A stretch of DNA of 64,000 bases from Rhodosporidiobolus odoratus (GCA_034387635.1 JAOANU010000016.1:806001-870000); one strand, 5' to 3'. Shown: positions 10,668 to 21,990, counted from the stretch's first letter. Notes: a model not told the origin generated them from the sequence alone. Made by a program: numbers and translations.

Positions 10668-11160
10668 CTACTCCATATACGTCTCTCCGTCTAAACCGTT
10701 CGCCTCTGCCCTGCTCTCCACTTGCGATGCCAGCTGCGCCTTCATGTCGTCTGCGTCGGAGTCCGCTTTCAACACCTTTGACGGCGCTGGCTCGGCCTTG
10801 CAAGGAGACTGCATAAGCCTGCGGCGCTCGCGTTGCAAAAGGCGGACGACCTTCGGGTGAAAAGGGGAAAGTAGTCTGTTGGTCTCCACTCTTGGCTGAT
10901 CTGCCCGGGGCAGGAGCACCTGAGTCGCGACTGCTTGCTCCTGACACTCCGTCAAGGCCTGACAATCACAAGGCTTGCATGGGGAAAAAGGAAAAGGTGG
11001 ATTGAGAAGGTCGACATCGACGGCCGCCGTTGGGAAAGCGCTTCTTCGACGCGCTCAAGGCGATAGGTACAGTACATAGCGTTCTGATGGTGACAAGACC
11101 CAGCAGAGCAAGCTTTGCAGCCCTCATGCGGTGCGCTCGAATCTCAACGTTCTTCTTCAT
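10668..11160 (-). CDS. Small Cys-rich hypothetical protein
   Basis: I do not recognise this gene. From the ATG at 11160 the N-terminus is basic (MKKNVEIRAHRMRAAKLALL). After a probable short intron the frame contains PCKPCDCQALTECQEQ, a C-x2-C-x-C-x5-C cluster, then a charged helical tail with RERRRLMQ ending GETYME. The phase-1 join proposed here (donor GTCTTG, acceptor CTTGAG, about 46 nt) is short for this genome, so the N-terminus is uncertain. The Cys cluster might bind metal. The reading frame downstream of the Cys motif is open for about 95 codons. Confidence 0.35.
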
Positions 11161-11484
11161 CCAACTTCGCCGGTCGACGCGACGCTACGCGTGCCTTGTT
11201 TGGTCACCTTCTCCTCCTTCTTACACACTGACAACGACTGCTACACTGGATTGAACGAGTACATAGAGTCGCAGAAGTTGATTCAAGTCGGCTCATTGCC
11301 CGCCCACGTCGTCAGCCCGCCTCAATCCGCTTGAGGTCCTCGTCAAGGGTCACCCACGTCTTCGCCTTCGAGCAACTTTCTCACTAGACCTGGCTACCTC
11401 CAGTACGTCCTCACACTTAGTCTGAGCATCTCCGAGACGCATAGCTGAATTGTTGCCTGGCAGGGATACATTCATTCGTTCAAC
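11161..11484. other. Divergent intergenic region
   Basis: It lies between the small Cys-rich ORF (-) and the long plus-strand ORF. Nothing coding was recognised. Confidence 0.4.
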
Positions 11485-14280
11485 ATGTCTCTTCCCTCTC
11501 ATCGCCGCCGTCGAGCTCCCCTCCAGCCTTTACCATCGTACCAGTCCTTCATATCCGCCTCGCATACGACCATCACGACCCCTTATGAATCGGCCAACTC
11601 GTCTCTACGCTCCTGTCACGACCCTTCCCTCCTCTCCGCCCTCGAATCCCCTGTTTCTCCGAGCACTGAAACCCCTACTTGGGAGGAGACGGCACCGGCA
11701 AGTCGACGTGACGAGCATACGGGCCAAGGAGGCATCCTGGCTACCGGCGTACCTCGAATGGGAGAGGTTGTCGACTCTTTCTCGACCTTCCCTTCGTCCA
11801 CTCGCACCCCAATTGATCGCAAGCTACCCATGTCGCCCGCCGACCCTTTGCCTTGCTCTCCCCTGGCCTCTTCTCCTCTTCCTCAACCTCCGGCGCGACC
11901 AGTCATCGCCAACAAAGAGAATGTCTCCTCTCCCATCCGCTCTCGACCGCCTCCCTTCCCTCGTCCGAACTCCCCCCTTCCACCGCTACCTCCAACCGCC
12001 ATTCAACAGGCTCGCTCCTCTTCCAAGCTGCCTTCTTCGCCTTCCATTCCCATGCCCTTAACCAGCCTCTCCTCGCTAGCCGCTTTCAAAGCGCACCACC
12101 AAATGCAAAGTCCAGCTGGTACTAGCTCCGACGACACGCATCGTACGAGCAGCGACGTCGATCTCGACTTCAGCTTCGATGCGCATCAGGAGACTCAGCT
12201 CTTCGTCGGGGAGGATGCAGCTGAAGAAGCTGTATACAGCGAGGAGTCGCTGGACATGAGCTACCGGTCGAGCACGAGCGATTGGGTCGGTATCGACATG
12301 CGACCGGCCGAGCACGACGTTCCAGAGGCGCACCTTGTCAGGAGCAGCAGCGGACAGCTGGTCGGGGCTCGTCATCCTCGCGCGGCGAGCGCAATAGACC
12401 TTCGTGCCCAATTCAAAGCAGGCGAGCTGGCAGGTGGACCCGCGGCGCAAGCTGCAGCCCCAGCGGACTTTGCGATCGACGTGGGCGGCCTTGTGGATGA
12501 AGGGGAAGAGCAGCACCGGCGAGAGGTTCGGGAGGGCAAACGGCCTATCGAGGGAGCCAGAGCGGTCGACACGGCGCTGTGGATGCAGGCAGGCGGCCCG
12601 CTTGCGGTAGAGCAACCGCAGCCTCCGCAGGCGATCTATCGTCGGTCCGTCGGCCGAGGCTTCGCCTACAAACCTACCGACTCGTTGGTCGTCCCGCCAC
12701 GCTCGGCTCCGGCGTACTATGTGGCAACATTCGCCGAGCAGCAGCAGCATCGGCACTCGTCAGGTGAAAGATGGCACGAGCAGCTGGATCAAGCGAAACG
12801 CAGCAAGGCCTTTCCGCTGCCGCTGAGGCTGCTCGACCGAACGAAGCGTACTGCGAATGCGATCGTCTCGCCAGCCCTCATTGCGGCTGCCAGCTTTGGC
12901 GCTCTGCGCGGCGCTAAGGGATCCAAGGGGTCTGCAGTCGATTCAGACGCCGAGTCTACCGGACCTTCTCCCCTCTTCGACTACGACTTCGACGACACCG
13001 TCCGAACAGCTCCTTCCACGCCTAACGACACGCCGCTGTTCCAAGAGTGCTTCGATGACAACGAGTTGGCGCCGCCGGTCCCTGTGCCCCATCGATTGGG
13101 CAGCTCCGCCAATCCGCCCGCGCCTTTGGCTGGTCTCGGGGTGAGCTTCGGAGAAGGGACGACTTTCGAAGACTTCCCCGTCATCCCGCTTCGCCAGAGC
13201 CGCCGCATCTCGCTCCCTCCCAAAGAAGGCACTCGCCGTTGTTCTCCCCGCCACGCCCCCATACCCTCCCTCGCTATCTTTCCTCCACCAGTCGAGCGCT
13301 CCAGTCATGACAGTGCCGAAACGGACTCCTCCGCCGCAATATCGCAAGACTCCGCCATCGACCCCACCGCCTCTCCCTCTCGCCGTCTGTCCCGTCGCGT
13401 CTCCCTCACGACGGGCGCTCAATTCACTCAACGCCGGCATTCCTCCATTCACTTCCATCGTAGGTGCCCTTCGTCTAAGGCGGAGACTCCCAATCGAGTT
13501 GGTGGCCCTTCCGTCAAAACCCCCGACCACCTCCTCGTCACTCCAACCCCGAAGAAAGGCCTTTCCCCCTCTTTCTCCTTCAGTCCCGCTCCACTTCGAC
13601 TCGTCAAGGCCCAACTCCTTCGAGCAGCAGGCTATGAAGTCGGACCTAAGCCTGCGACATCGCCTCCTCCTTACCCGCTGCAGCAGCAAGAGCCAGTACG
13701 AGGAACCGACTCTCGGCCCGCCTCCGTCGATGCCGTCTCGTCGAACCGGTCCAGGCGTCGACCAGCGGTGTTTGATGACTTGGCGTACGTCATGAGCTCG
13801 TCCCCAGCAGCGTGGCTTGACGAGGTTGTACCGGCCAAGCTGGCTTTCATTGTAAGCTTGACGTCTATCGCTCTTCGTTTCCCTCCTTTCCTTCGATCCT
13901 TCCTTCTCATGGCCACTTTGCTCACGGCTTCTTACCTTCCATTTCTACAGGCTGGCTTCATCTTGGGCCCGTGGTGCTTCATCATCGGAGGCTGGTTGAT
14001 GCGCAACCTCGACGGCGAACTCAAAGGCACTCGCGGTCAACGGTGCCGCGACCCGGAGTGCGGATGCGGTCGCTTCCTCCGAGGAAGCGCTCTCCGGGAT
14101 CACTCGGCAGAGTCGTCTGCACTCTCGAGGGAGAAGGCGTCGAAGCTGAACCCTCAAGAACCAGGGATGTGGGCTGGGCTGGATAGGTGGGTTTTCTTGA
14201 ACCGCGTTGCGGCGGGAGGAGCAGGTGCTGGGCTCACTGTTGTCGTCGCTGTCGCTGTTTGGGCGGCTGCTATGGGTTGA
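11485..14280 (+). CDS. Long Ser/Pro-rich protein with C-terminal membrane region
   Basis: I cannot assign a function. The first ~780 residues are disordered, rich in Ser, Pro, Arg and Gln, with possible cyclin-dependent kinase sites and a KEN sequence in NKENVSSPIR. The C-terminus contains KLAFI followed after a likely intron (13852-13950) by AGFILGPWCFIIGGWLMR, a Cys-containing segment RCRDPECGCGRF and a last hydrophobic span GAGLTVVVAVAVWAAAMG. The protein is thus probably membrane anchored near its C-terminus with a large cytosolic disordered domain. The whole 931-codon frame is open because the likely intron is 99 bases long and free of stops; spliced length is 898 residues. A plain pyrimidine-rich leader precedes the ATG. 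Confidence 0.75.
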   Translation: MSLPSHRRRRAPLQPLPSYQSFISASHTTITTPYESANSSLRSCHDPSLLSALESPVSPSTETPTWEETAPASRRDEHTGQGGILATGVPRMGEVVDSFSTFPSSTRTPIDRKLPMSPADPLPCSPLASSPLPQPPARPVIANKENVSSPIRSRPPPFPRPNSPLPPLPPTAIQQARSSSKLPSSPSIPMPLTSLSSLAAFKAHHQMQSPAGTSSDDTHRTSSDVDLDFSFDAHQETQLFVGEDAAEEAVYSEESLDMSYRSSTSDWVGIDMRPAEHDVPEAHLVRSSSGQLVGARHPRAASAIDLRAQFKAGELAGGPAAQAAAPADFAIDVGGLVDEGEEQHRREVREGKRPIEGARAVDTALWMQAGGPLAVEQPQPPQAIYRRSVGRGFAYKPTDSLVVPPRSAPAYYVATFAEQQQHRHSSGERWHEQLDQAKRSKAFPLPLRLLDRTKRTANAIVSPALIAAASFGALRGAKGSKGSAVDSDAESTGPSPLFDYDFDDTVRTAPSTPNDTPLFQECFDDNELAPPVPVPHRLGSSANPPAPLAGLGVSFGEGTTFEDFPVIPLRQSRRISLPPKEGTRRCSPRHAPIPSLAIFPPPVERSSHDSAETDSSAAISQDSAIDPTASPSRRLSRRVSLTTGAQFTQRRHSSIHFHRRCPSSKAETPNRVGGPSVKTPDHLLVTPTPKKGLSPSFSFSPAPLRLVKAQLLRAAGYEVGPKPATSPPPYPLQQQEPVRGTDSRPASVDAVSSNRSRRRPAVFDDLAYVMSSSPAAWLDEVVPAKLAFIVSLTSIALRFPPFLRSFLLMATLLTASYLPFLQAGFILGPWCFIIGGWLMRNLDGELKGTRGQRCRDPECGCGRFLRGSALRDHSAESSALSREKASKLNPQEPGMWAGLDRWVFLNRVAAGGAGAGLTVVVAVAVWAAAMG
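13852..13950 (+). other. Stop-free 99-base intron
   Basis: The segment begins GTAAGC and ends TTTCTACAG, a consensus donor and pyrimidine-rich acceptor. It is exactly 33 codons with no stop, so the frame is kept whether or not it is removed. If kept it adds a very hydrophobic stretch (FLRSFLLMATLLTASYLPFL). Confidence 0.7.
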
Positions 14281-14564
14281 ACGAGGCACCCTGATACCCC
14301 TTTTTTCGTCTTTCTTGTCCTTCATTCTCTTCTTCCCTCTCCTTTTCCACCGGAACGTTCTCCCAACACATAGCTTACCGGAATCGCATCGCATCTTCTG
14401 TGACTGTACTGCAACCTGATGTCATTTCGGATGTCCTCACATCCAGCTCGATTTGTTCAGTTATAATAGTCCGCTGGCCGGGAGTGAGGCGAATTGAGGT
14501 CAACTTCCTGCACCACCGTCGCTCGTCCTGTCACCCTACCTTGCATAGTCCGGACACTCAAAGA
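14281..14564. other. Intergenic region before the TPR gene
   Basis: T-rich 3'UTR-like sequence (14300-14350) follows the stop at 14280, then the presumed promoter of the TPR gene. No gene seen. Confidence 0.4.
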
Positions 14565-15996
14565 ATGGCTTCTAGCATGGCCAAGCCTCGACTCGACGTG
14601 CGCTACGCCTTTCTCCGTTCTTCGTCAACCTCTGCGTCCTCTCCGAGTCGACCATGCGGCGGTTCTTCCTCGAGCCTCTCGCATCCACCCTTGTGCGAGG
14701 TGCGTGGGCTTGGCGCAGTAGCGCTAGTGGGAGCTGTAGGATGCACAGTGTCTATCTGCAGCGCAAGTCGTCTTGCACGCGGCCGAAAGGGTTGAGACGA
14801 GCGGCGAGGGAAGGTTCTGGATGCACAGGCGGACCTCTGAGCAGTCCGGCCCGCTTTCAGCTGTACCTGTGGTGATGGAGCACCGAGCAGCTTGCCCGCT
14901 TGACGTTGACACCCGCGGGGGAAAAAAACGAGAACTGACCGGCCCGTTCTTCCATTTCTGCAGGAGCAAATCGACAAGGCCTTACAGCTCCGTCTCGAAG
15001 GTAACGAGAAGTTCAAGAGCGGGGATCTGGCGGGAGCTATGATGGCCTATCACTCGGTCTTGCTGTCGCTCAGAGGTGAGTTTCTTCCTCGTCTTGAGGC
15101 GCTACACATCAGTCCCTGACTGCGCTGGGCATACTCTTGTAGGTCTCGAGAGTGCCATCTCTACCCTTTATCCGACTGCACCTGTCTCTGGTCAGCCTTC
15201 TTTTCTCTCCGATTCCTTCGCGCACAAAACCGCTGACTGTCGATGTGCACCACCAGTCACTTCCGAGGAAGAAGAGCACAAGAAGCTCGAAGGCGAGCCC
15301 CTCACAAAAGCCGAGCAAGTCAAGCAGGCTATTCTCTTCACCTACATCAATCAAGCGGCCATCCTTTTGAAGCAGGAAAAGTGGAAGAGGGCGTTCGATT
15401 GCTGCCAGCAGGCTAAGAAGATTGACGAGTACGCTGTCCCTACTCGATACAAACGTGATGAGCTGAAGTCAAACACGCTTCGTCTGCCTCCCTGGTCGCA
15501 GGAAGAACACGAAGGCTAATTTCCGTGAGGCTCAGGCTCGTATCGGCATGGGCGAGGTTAACGCCGGTACGCATCCGTCTCGCCAGATCGGTTGCGTACA
15601 TTTGACTAATGTGCCACCGCTCGTCGTCTGCTGATGACAGGGAGGAAGATGCTCGAAGAGTTGCAAAAGACCAACCCCGACTCGGCTATCGCGAACGCCC
15701 TTAACGTCTTGAACATTGCGGAGCAAGCTCAAGCCTCCAAGACGCACGCCCAGTTCCGTAAGCTTACCATTCTCATACCCTCCTTCCCCTGTATCCCCAT
15801 CTAACCAAGTTTCCTGCCACCGTTTTTCGTTTACTCTGCAGGCGGCATGTTCAATACGAAAAAGCCCGCTAGCGGTAACAACAATGGAAGTAACAATGGC
15901 GAGGGCAATAGCAGCACAGAGGCTACCGCTGGCACCAGTTCCGGAGCTTCAACCGTCAAGCCGGAGACCCCCAAGATCGTCGAGCTTGAGTCGTGA
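14565..15996 (+). CDS. TPR co-chaperone-like protein
   Basis: The product has three tetratricopeptide-like helices pairs similar to those of immunophilin/AIP/TTC9-type proteins: EGNEKFKSGDLAGAMMAYH, then ILFTYINQAAILLKQEKWKRAFDCCQQAKKID, then KANFREAQARIGMGEVNAGRKMLEEL. Lys and Asn positions resemble the carboxylate clamp that binds Hsp90/Hsp70 tails, so a chaperone partner is likely. No isomerase domain is present. The C-terminus is Asn/Gly/Ser-rich (GNNNGSNNGEGN) and ends KIVELES. I chose the first exon 14565-14598 (MASSMAKPRLD) joined in phase 0 to GAGCAAATCGAC at 14964; that 365-base first intron is long here, so the start is tentative. The stop at 15994-15996 is clear. Confidence 0.65.
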
Positions 15997-16600
15997 ACAG
16001 TCCAGCTTGCCGTTGACTTCTCCCTTCCTCGTGCTTACTTCCTCTGTGTCGGAAAACTTGCGTGTCGTGTCGTCTTCCCCTTTCATACCCTTTTCTGTCC
16101 GGGCATACCCTCCTTAACTCCATCTGCAGTCAGATACCCTTGTTCCGCAAGGAAGAGCCGCTTGAGTCCAGTGTGCGTCGTCCGACTGCACCCGGACTAG
16201 ACGGGAGAGGGTGTCGTCTCCCGAGCCCATCATGAAGCGGTGAATGAGGCAAGGCGTGCAGCCATGCAGCCAACGCAGGACCGTAGATCTTGGCGAGAGC
16301 AGCTCTGCGGCGTCTGAGTCGTTGCAGTTGCAGCCAAGGTACCAAGAACAAAAGCGAGATGCGCCGCTGATTAACGCGCCTCTCACGCTCAGAAGATTCC
16401 CGACCATCATGCCGGCGATACGAGAGGAGCAGAACACAGTAGAATTGGCGCTGAAATGGGTATCAACCGCGGTAAAAGACAGAGGGGAAAAAGGCGGGCA
16501 AGACTGCGCCGCCGTGTACAAAAAGAGGAAAGACCATTTTCCACGGCTCAACGAGATCCGACATCACCAAGCGCGCCTTCCCTAGGATATATGCCTGCGC
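15997..16600. other. Convergent 3' intergenic region
   Basis: This lies between the stops of the TPR gene (+) and the HMG-box gene (-). Open frames of up to 145 codons exist on both strands but lack motifs and codon character. Probably 3'UTRs. Confidence 0.45.
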
Positions 16601-18037
16601 TCACTGCTTTGCCTTCTTGCTCTTGTGCTTGTCCTTCTTCGGCTGCTTGGCAGGAGGCGCCGGGGTCTCATCCTCCGACTCGGATGACGATTCCTCCTCT
16701 TCAGAGTCTTCGTCAGACCCGCTACCAGACTCGTCGTCAGAATCCTGTGGAGAAGCACAGATGTCAGCTTTGCTGCGATCTCCTTCGCCGCACGGCAGGA
16801 TGAGACAGAAGAGGAATGGAACGCACGTCTTCCGGAGTCGGCGCCCTCTTGGCCTTGGGGCTAGCGGCCTATGAGGAGGGGTGGAGGAAGTGAGCTAATG
16901 TTCAGATGAAATCAAGCCAAGAAGCCGGGACGCACCTTGACCTTCTTCTTCTCCTTGGGGTCCTCAACGGGAATGTCGCCAGCGCGACCGTTCTCGACAG
17001 CGGCCGCAGCGTCGGCAATAGCCTTCTTCTCGGCGTTCGACTTGCGACCGCGCTTCTTGCCCGTGTAGGGCGTCTTCTGGTCCTCCTCGGTCGGGGCGGC
17101 GGCGGCGGCGGCGGCCGGCGTGGCCACGGACCCACCAGTCTGCGGCTGCGCATCGTAGACCTCCTTCTCCTGGTCGTAAGAAACCTTCTTGGCGGCGGTG
17201 ATGTCGTTCCAAGGCTATGGGAGAGACAGCAACTTGGTCAGAATAACCGCAGAAGGACGAAGACAAGTCGAAACAAGCATACCTTCTTGTCCGAGTCGCT
17301 CATGCTCTGCCAGACGAGACCAATTTTCTTGAGGACTTCGGCGTAGGGGGCGTTCGGGAACTGCTTGCGGAACTCTTCGCGGACCGAGTTCTGGTACTCG
17401 ATGTAGGCGGAAGGAGGACGCTTTGGCGCGTTGGGGTCCTTGACCTTCTTCTCCTTGTTGGGGCCACGCTTGCGCTTTTTCGGCTCGCCAGAAGCATCGA
17501 CATCGGGAGAAGGCTGCAGGAAAAAGCTAGGTCAGTATCGAGGGGAGCAGTAAGGACATCCCTCCGGCCGAAAGTGAAAGCGCGGATAAGTGTACGTACG
17601 GCCTTGGGCTTCTTGACCTTTTCGTCGCTGTCGATCAGCCCCCCAAGAAGACTCGGGAACTGGGCAAGGAGTTCGGAGGGGTTGGCGGTGTGGTCGATAG
17701 CCTGAGCATACTCGAGGATGGCGGTCTGGGCGGTACCGTGCGCCTTGCGGAGTACACCGAAAGCGTTACCGAGTTCCTCGAGGGCGCTGACCACCTGGAA
17801 AAGTAAAGACAGTTGAGGTGAAGGTGAATTGTTGAGTGAGTCAGGTCATGACGATGAGCGGTGCAGGCGAGACAAGCGAGAGGATACAAGAGGACGATGC
17901 AAGGCGAGAAAAGAAGACCAAACAAACGAAAACGCGATGAGGCACGGTCAGCATACACTGTAAATTGTCGACGTTGACGGGAGTGCGAGGATGGGAGGAG
18001 AGCGGGGACTGACAGCGGTCTTCTTGTCTGAGCTCAT
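16601..18037 (-). CDS. HMG-box chromatin protein
   Basis: This is an architectural DNA-binding protein resembling yeast Hmo1/Nhp10 and animal HMGB. It starts MSSDKKTA, joined to VVSALEELGNAFGVLRKAHG, a helical N-terminal region like that before the box in Hmo1. A basic stretch (KKRKRGPNKEKKVK) leads into a full HMG box: DPNAPKRPPSAYIEYQNSV, VLKKIGLVWQSMSDSDKKPW and AKKVSYDQEKEVY. The second half is Lys-rich (YTGKKRGRKSNAEKKA, AT-hook-like GRK) and is followed by an acidic Asp/Glu/Ser run and a basic tail ending KSKKAKQ. The acidic-then-basic tail order is typical of nuclear HMG proteins. It is split by at least five introns; the first exon is very short. It would act in nuclear chromatin, possibly at rDNA or ribosomal protein genes if Hmo1-like. 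Confidence 0.85.
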
Positions 18038-18580
18038 GTTGGACTGGTCGAGCAGTTGAGGATCGACGGCAATTGAGGACGACGTCTTGACTATATGTAT
18101 TGCACCTTACCCTGTAAAGGTAGAGGTGTAGTCGAATAGGAAAGGGGTAGGAGAAGAAACCTAAGAGTGAGTTGAGTTGAGTTGGCGTTGGGGGACAGGG
18201 AGCAAACTTATTTGAGCATTGACTTAGCTTTGCTCAAATAGACCCTCTTCTAATCAGTCTAGACCTCATTCTTGCCTCCGCTCGTAATCCTCATTAGGGC
18301 AAGTCACTAGGTACGAATACAACTTCCCGCCCGTAATCAACAATTAACCGGATCAAGAGCAAGGAGAAGATCCAAAAAGAGTGTCTGTTCCGCTACTACC
18401 ATGGTATACCGGCACCAGCGTGCTCCAACGCCAGCGATCCGTAACAAGCACAGCTCGGCAGCGCCTTTCCACGCCGACGAGACAACAACGAGCTGCAATG
18501 CTGTTGAACGATAGGATGCCGGGAGAGCAGTCAGGTCAGTACCCTTCTGTACGAGTATGGCTGACAGAAGTACTCACCCT
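18038..18580. other. Upstream region of the HMG-box gene
   Basis: It holds the promoter of the HMG-box gene and, at the other end, the 3' side of the glycosyltransferase gene. It contains three GAGTT units near 18170-18186 and a perfect inverted repeat at 18209-18240. No coding sequence is evident. Confidence 0.5.
18209..18240. repeat. Perfect 10-base inverted repeat
   Basis: TATTTGAGCA at 18209-18218 is matched by TGCTCAAATA at 18231-18240 with a 12-base spacer. It lies about 170 bases upstream of the HMG-box start codon, so it could be a palindromic regulator site or a leader hairpin. Confidence 0.85.
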
Positions 18581-21237
18581 TCATGCCACTAGCCCGTCCG
18601 ATGCGTCCCAGTAGGCGCGATGAAGGTGAGTCTCGGCGAAGCCTGCCAAGGAAACGGGAAAAGACGATAAAACGATGCAGGTCAGCGCCGCCCGTCTCCC
18701 GTACAGAAAGCGTCTCCGCGACTCACCACTGAACGTGCTATGCGCAGTTCCAACCGTCAACTTCGCCTTGGCCGCGACGATAGCTTCGAGGAACGGCAAG
18801 AAAAGACGGCCGAGCGAGACGCCGTCGAGCTGGTTGACCAGGCGACCCATCTCGTTGACGCTCCTGACGACCACGCCGTCGTTACGCTCGAGGTCACGGC
18901 GGTCAAAGTCAGAGAGGATGAAGGTACAAGGGAAGGCGTGGAAGAAAGGCCGCAGGTTTTCGTCCGTGTCTGGCGAACGACTGTCGGTGGCGAGGTACAG
19001 GGGCACGTTGAAGGGAAGGAAGCGCGCTTCAGTGTGGAGGGGACCTCGGCAAGTCAGGTTGCGCAGGCGTGATGATGGCTCGACAGCGTTGACCGTCGCC
19101 CACCAGTCCGCGACCGGACCGAAGACGCCGCGTTTCTCGACACGTGGCGAGGTATGAAGGGAATCGTGCTGATATTCGCCGTCGACGTCTGCCCAAGCCG
19201 AGCGTTCGGCGAGGTGGTGGGTAGACCTCGACGATTCGGCATGAAGGCCACGCTTGACCTTCGCAAGGTGGCCGTCCTTCGCTGCCCGACCACTCCTTCT
19301 CTTCGACGCTTCCTGCACCACTAGAGGCGCCGGCTGTACCCTCTCCCACATCTCTTCCAGCACCTCATCCCTCACTCCCATCTCCTGCCCGACCATTTTC
19401 CTCCAACTCTGCTCGCAATTCTGGCGAGCGTGTCGCTGGAACTCGCCGTCACCGACTCGAGCGTGGACACCGACGAAGTTACTCTGGCCGCCGAGCCGAG
19501 CGACGATAGCGTCGGCGGGGCGCATCAACCAGGGATTCTTGAACGCCATCGCCCGACCGAAGGCTTCTTGCCATTCCCACGCCTCGCTCCCAGCACGAGA
19601 CGCTACGACGCGTCCGGAACCGAAGAGCGACCCGACCAGCAGGACCTTCTGCTGGTAAGACTGGAGCGTCCCGATCGAGACATCGCGGAGGAAGTGCGAG
19701 GGAGTCGTGTTGTTGCTGATGAGCGGAGCATCCGAGTTGAGCTCGTCGGTAAAGCGGAAGTCGTACGCTTGACGGTCTTCGACAATGTACTGCAAAGCCA
19801 AGAGGAGAAGGTCAGTCTCGTTCCTGTTCAATGCAGCTCAGCCGCGGCGGCGGCTCACCACATCCTCCGGTCCCACCCCGAGCAGTTCCTCCAGCGCTTT
19901 CTCCCGAATGTCCCATCGGTCCACCACTTCGACACCGACAGCCTTCGCTCGGTCGAGGTCGACGAGGAAATCCCAAGCGAGGAAGGTATCCTGGTACGTA
20001 AAGCGGCATTCGGGGCTGTAACTCTTGCAGTTACTGGCGTCACGCCCGGGCACGATCGGGTATCCGTCGAGGCGGACCTCGAGGCCTTGGTCGCGGTATT
20101 TCTGCTTCCTCGCTTCGGCAAGGGCGGCGCGCTCTTCCAGCAGAGTCGAGTTGTCGGCGTCGCAGGTAGGACAGGGAAAGTTGAAAGCGGATGTCGGATA
20201 GTCGGCGGGTGGATTGAGCGAGGAGGTATCGGTGAGATCGACGAGGTTGAATGAGGACGGATTAAGGAGCATGATGTTTAGCCAAGATTGGCGCTGCGAA
20301 CTGACGGTTCAGTCTCTGGTAGCGCTCAAGGCAGAAGGACCGAAACGTACCAGCTCGGAGTAGAACTGTGTCGGGACAGGCCAACCAACCCAAACCGGCG
20401 GGACGAGGACAGTGCGGTTGAGGAGCTTGCCGAGAAGTAGGGCGTTTTGCAGCGCGATGCGCTGGTTGTGGTAACCAGAATGTGCTGCGGACGAAGTGAA
20501 TCAGCATCTTACTACGAGACTACGGTGAGGAGGGTGCGCATGGATTGCGGCACAGAAGACATGGCGAGGAAGCAGGATCGGAAAAGCGTACGAAGGAAGC
20601 CGATGTAGCGAGTCTTGTGGCTCTCTTCCTCGGCCGGAAGACGAGGCTTGGGCAGGGTGATGATGGGGATCTCGACAGGTAGCTCTTCTCCCCAATGGCT
20701 TTCCTCTTCCAACAGCACATCGACCTGCGACTGCACTGGCGATGCTGACCCGCCTCCTGCACTTGCGCCTATGCTCTCGCTCCACTCCTTCACCTTTGCC
20801 ATGCCGTTGCTGACCCTCGTCGAGTAGACCTCGAACTGCTCGCTGGAGACGCTTCGCGAGGTGAGCCCGACGAACGCGACAAACAGCAATGCGCCTCCCG
20901 CTACGATGAGCCATGTTCGGCCGCGGGCGCGCTTGGCGGTGGGTGGGATAGCGATGTGGTCGAAGAAGCCGGTCTGGGGAGCTCCATCACGGAGACTGGG
21001 CGAGTTGAGCGGGGAAGAGAAGGGAGAGTAAAGGGCGGAGGGAGTGCGCGGGGAGCTTGGGCGAAGGAAGGGAGAGCCGGGCTGGGAGGGAGAGAGCCTT
21101 GGTGAGAGGAATGGGTCCGACTCTGAGGCGTAAGGGTAAGGAGAGATGGGGGAGAGTGAGATGCTGGGTATCGAAGTATGTGAACGAGTGGAAGAGTCGG
21201 AGTTTGAGGTGCGGTGGGAGGGGTACGGCAGTGGCAT
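18581..21237 (-). CDS. CigA/O-fucosyltransferase-like type II membrane glycosyltransferase
   Basis: A fungal protein related to the CigA group and to GDP-fucose protein O-fucosyltransferases; the sugar and acceptor are unknown. The N-terminus is cytosolic and Ser/Pro-rich, followed by one signal-anchor span (WLIVAGGALLFVAFVGL, residues ~110-126) and a stem. The lumenal domain opens with IGFLPHSGYHNQRIALQNAL and LLNRTVLVPPVWVG, the pattern of a nucleotide-sugar-binding start in this superfamily. Later parts include YIVEDRQAYDFRF, FVGVHARVGDGEFQRH with an Arg-rich H-A-R motif typical of fucosyltransferase folds, LYLATDSRSPD, and a C-terminal TVGTAHSTFSG then FAETHLHRAYWD. The last exon join uses donor GTGAGT ending GGCAG. 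Expected location is Golgi or ER. About four introns. The family assignment is by motif pattern only. Confidence 0.75.
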
Positions 21238-21990
21238 GCTGCAGAGAGTGAAGAGACTGAGAGAGACGAGATTTATCCAGGTTAGTATGAATGAAGTAGT
21301 CGAGAGGGACCGTGAGACGGACCGACGAGAAGTTGACGACAGGAGACGAGGCGATTCGACCAGTCTAGTCTCGTCACTGAGGGAGGAGTTTCGTGCAAAG
21401 TAGCTGTGTACTGCTCGCGGAGTTGATAAGAAGGGTTAGTCCTCTGTAACCAGGTCTTGTTATGGGAAGAAGGGGAGGGACGAGAGGAGCGTGCGTTCGG
21501 TGGGATCGGCCAGAAGGGGCAGCCCAGGAGTCTTGAGCCTGTGAGCGTATGGCAAGAGTCTGAAGCGAGTGTGCCGGCTCACTATGTTGCTATCCTAGCG
21601 TTGTTGAGCGGGAGAAGCGGCATCCAAATTTGGGTTGAGAAGGTCAAAGCGGGCAGTCGCTCGTCGGCACCTCGGCGACCGCTGCGTTCCGAACAAGCAG
21701 CAAAAGATAGGCAGCGCCCCCACATGTGTGTACCATGCAGGGAGGTCCGTCAGAAGGGGTCCGAGCCGCGGAGGTGAATTGTGATACTTTTCTCTCGAGC
21801 CTCCTTTTTGCTGCACGGTCCTTGCCGGTCCCGCTCATCTTTCCTTTCTACTCACCTTGCGACTCGCTTTCAGATATAGCCTCTCATTACCGAGATTGGG
21901 CCTTCTATCAGCTCCCCTGCACGCCCAATCCTGCTTCGCCGCATTCGCCGTTGTCCATCTTACCCTACACCTTACCAGACTCAAGCCGTC
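21238..21990. other. Divergent promoter region
   Basis: It separates the glycosyltransferase start (-) from the acyltransferase start (+). Purine-rich sequence near 21240-21500 is probably the minus-strand leader. Open frames on both strands are not convincing. Confidence 0.45.

Noticed and set aside
12076..12756. 226-codon antisense frame inside the Ser/Pro-rich gene
   Set aside because: It is a shadow of a strongly biased coding strand and lacks an independent motif.
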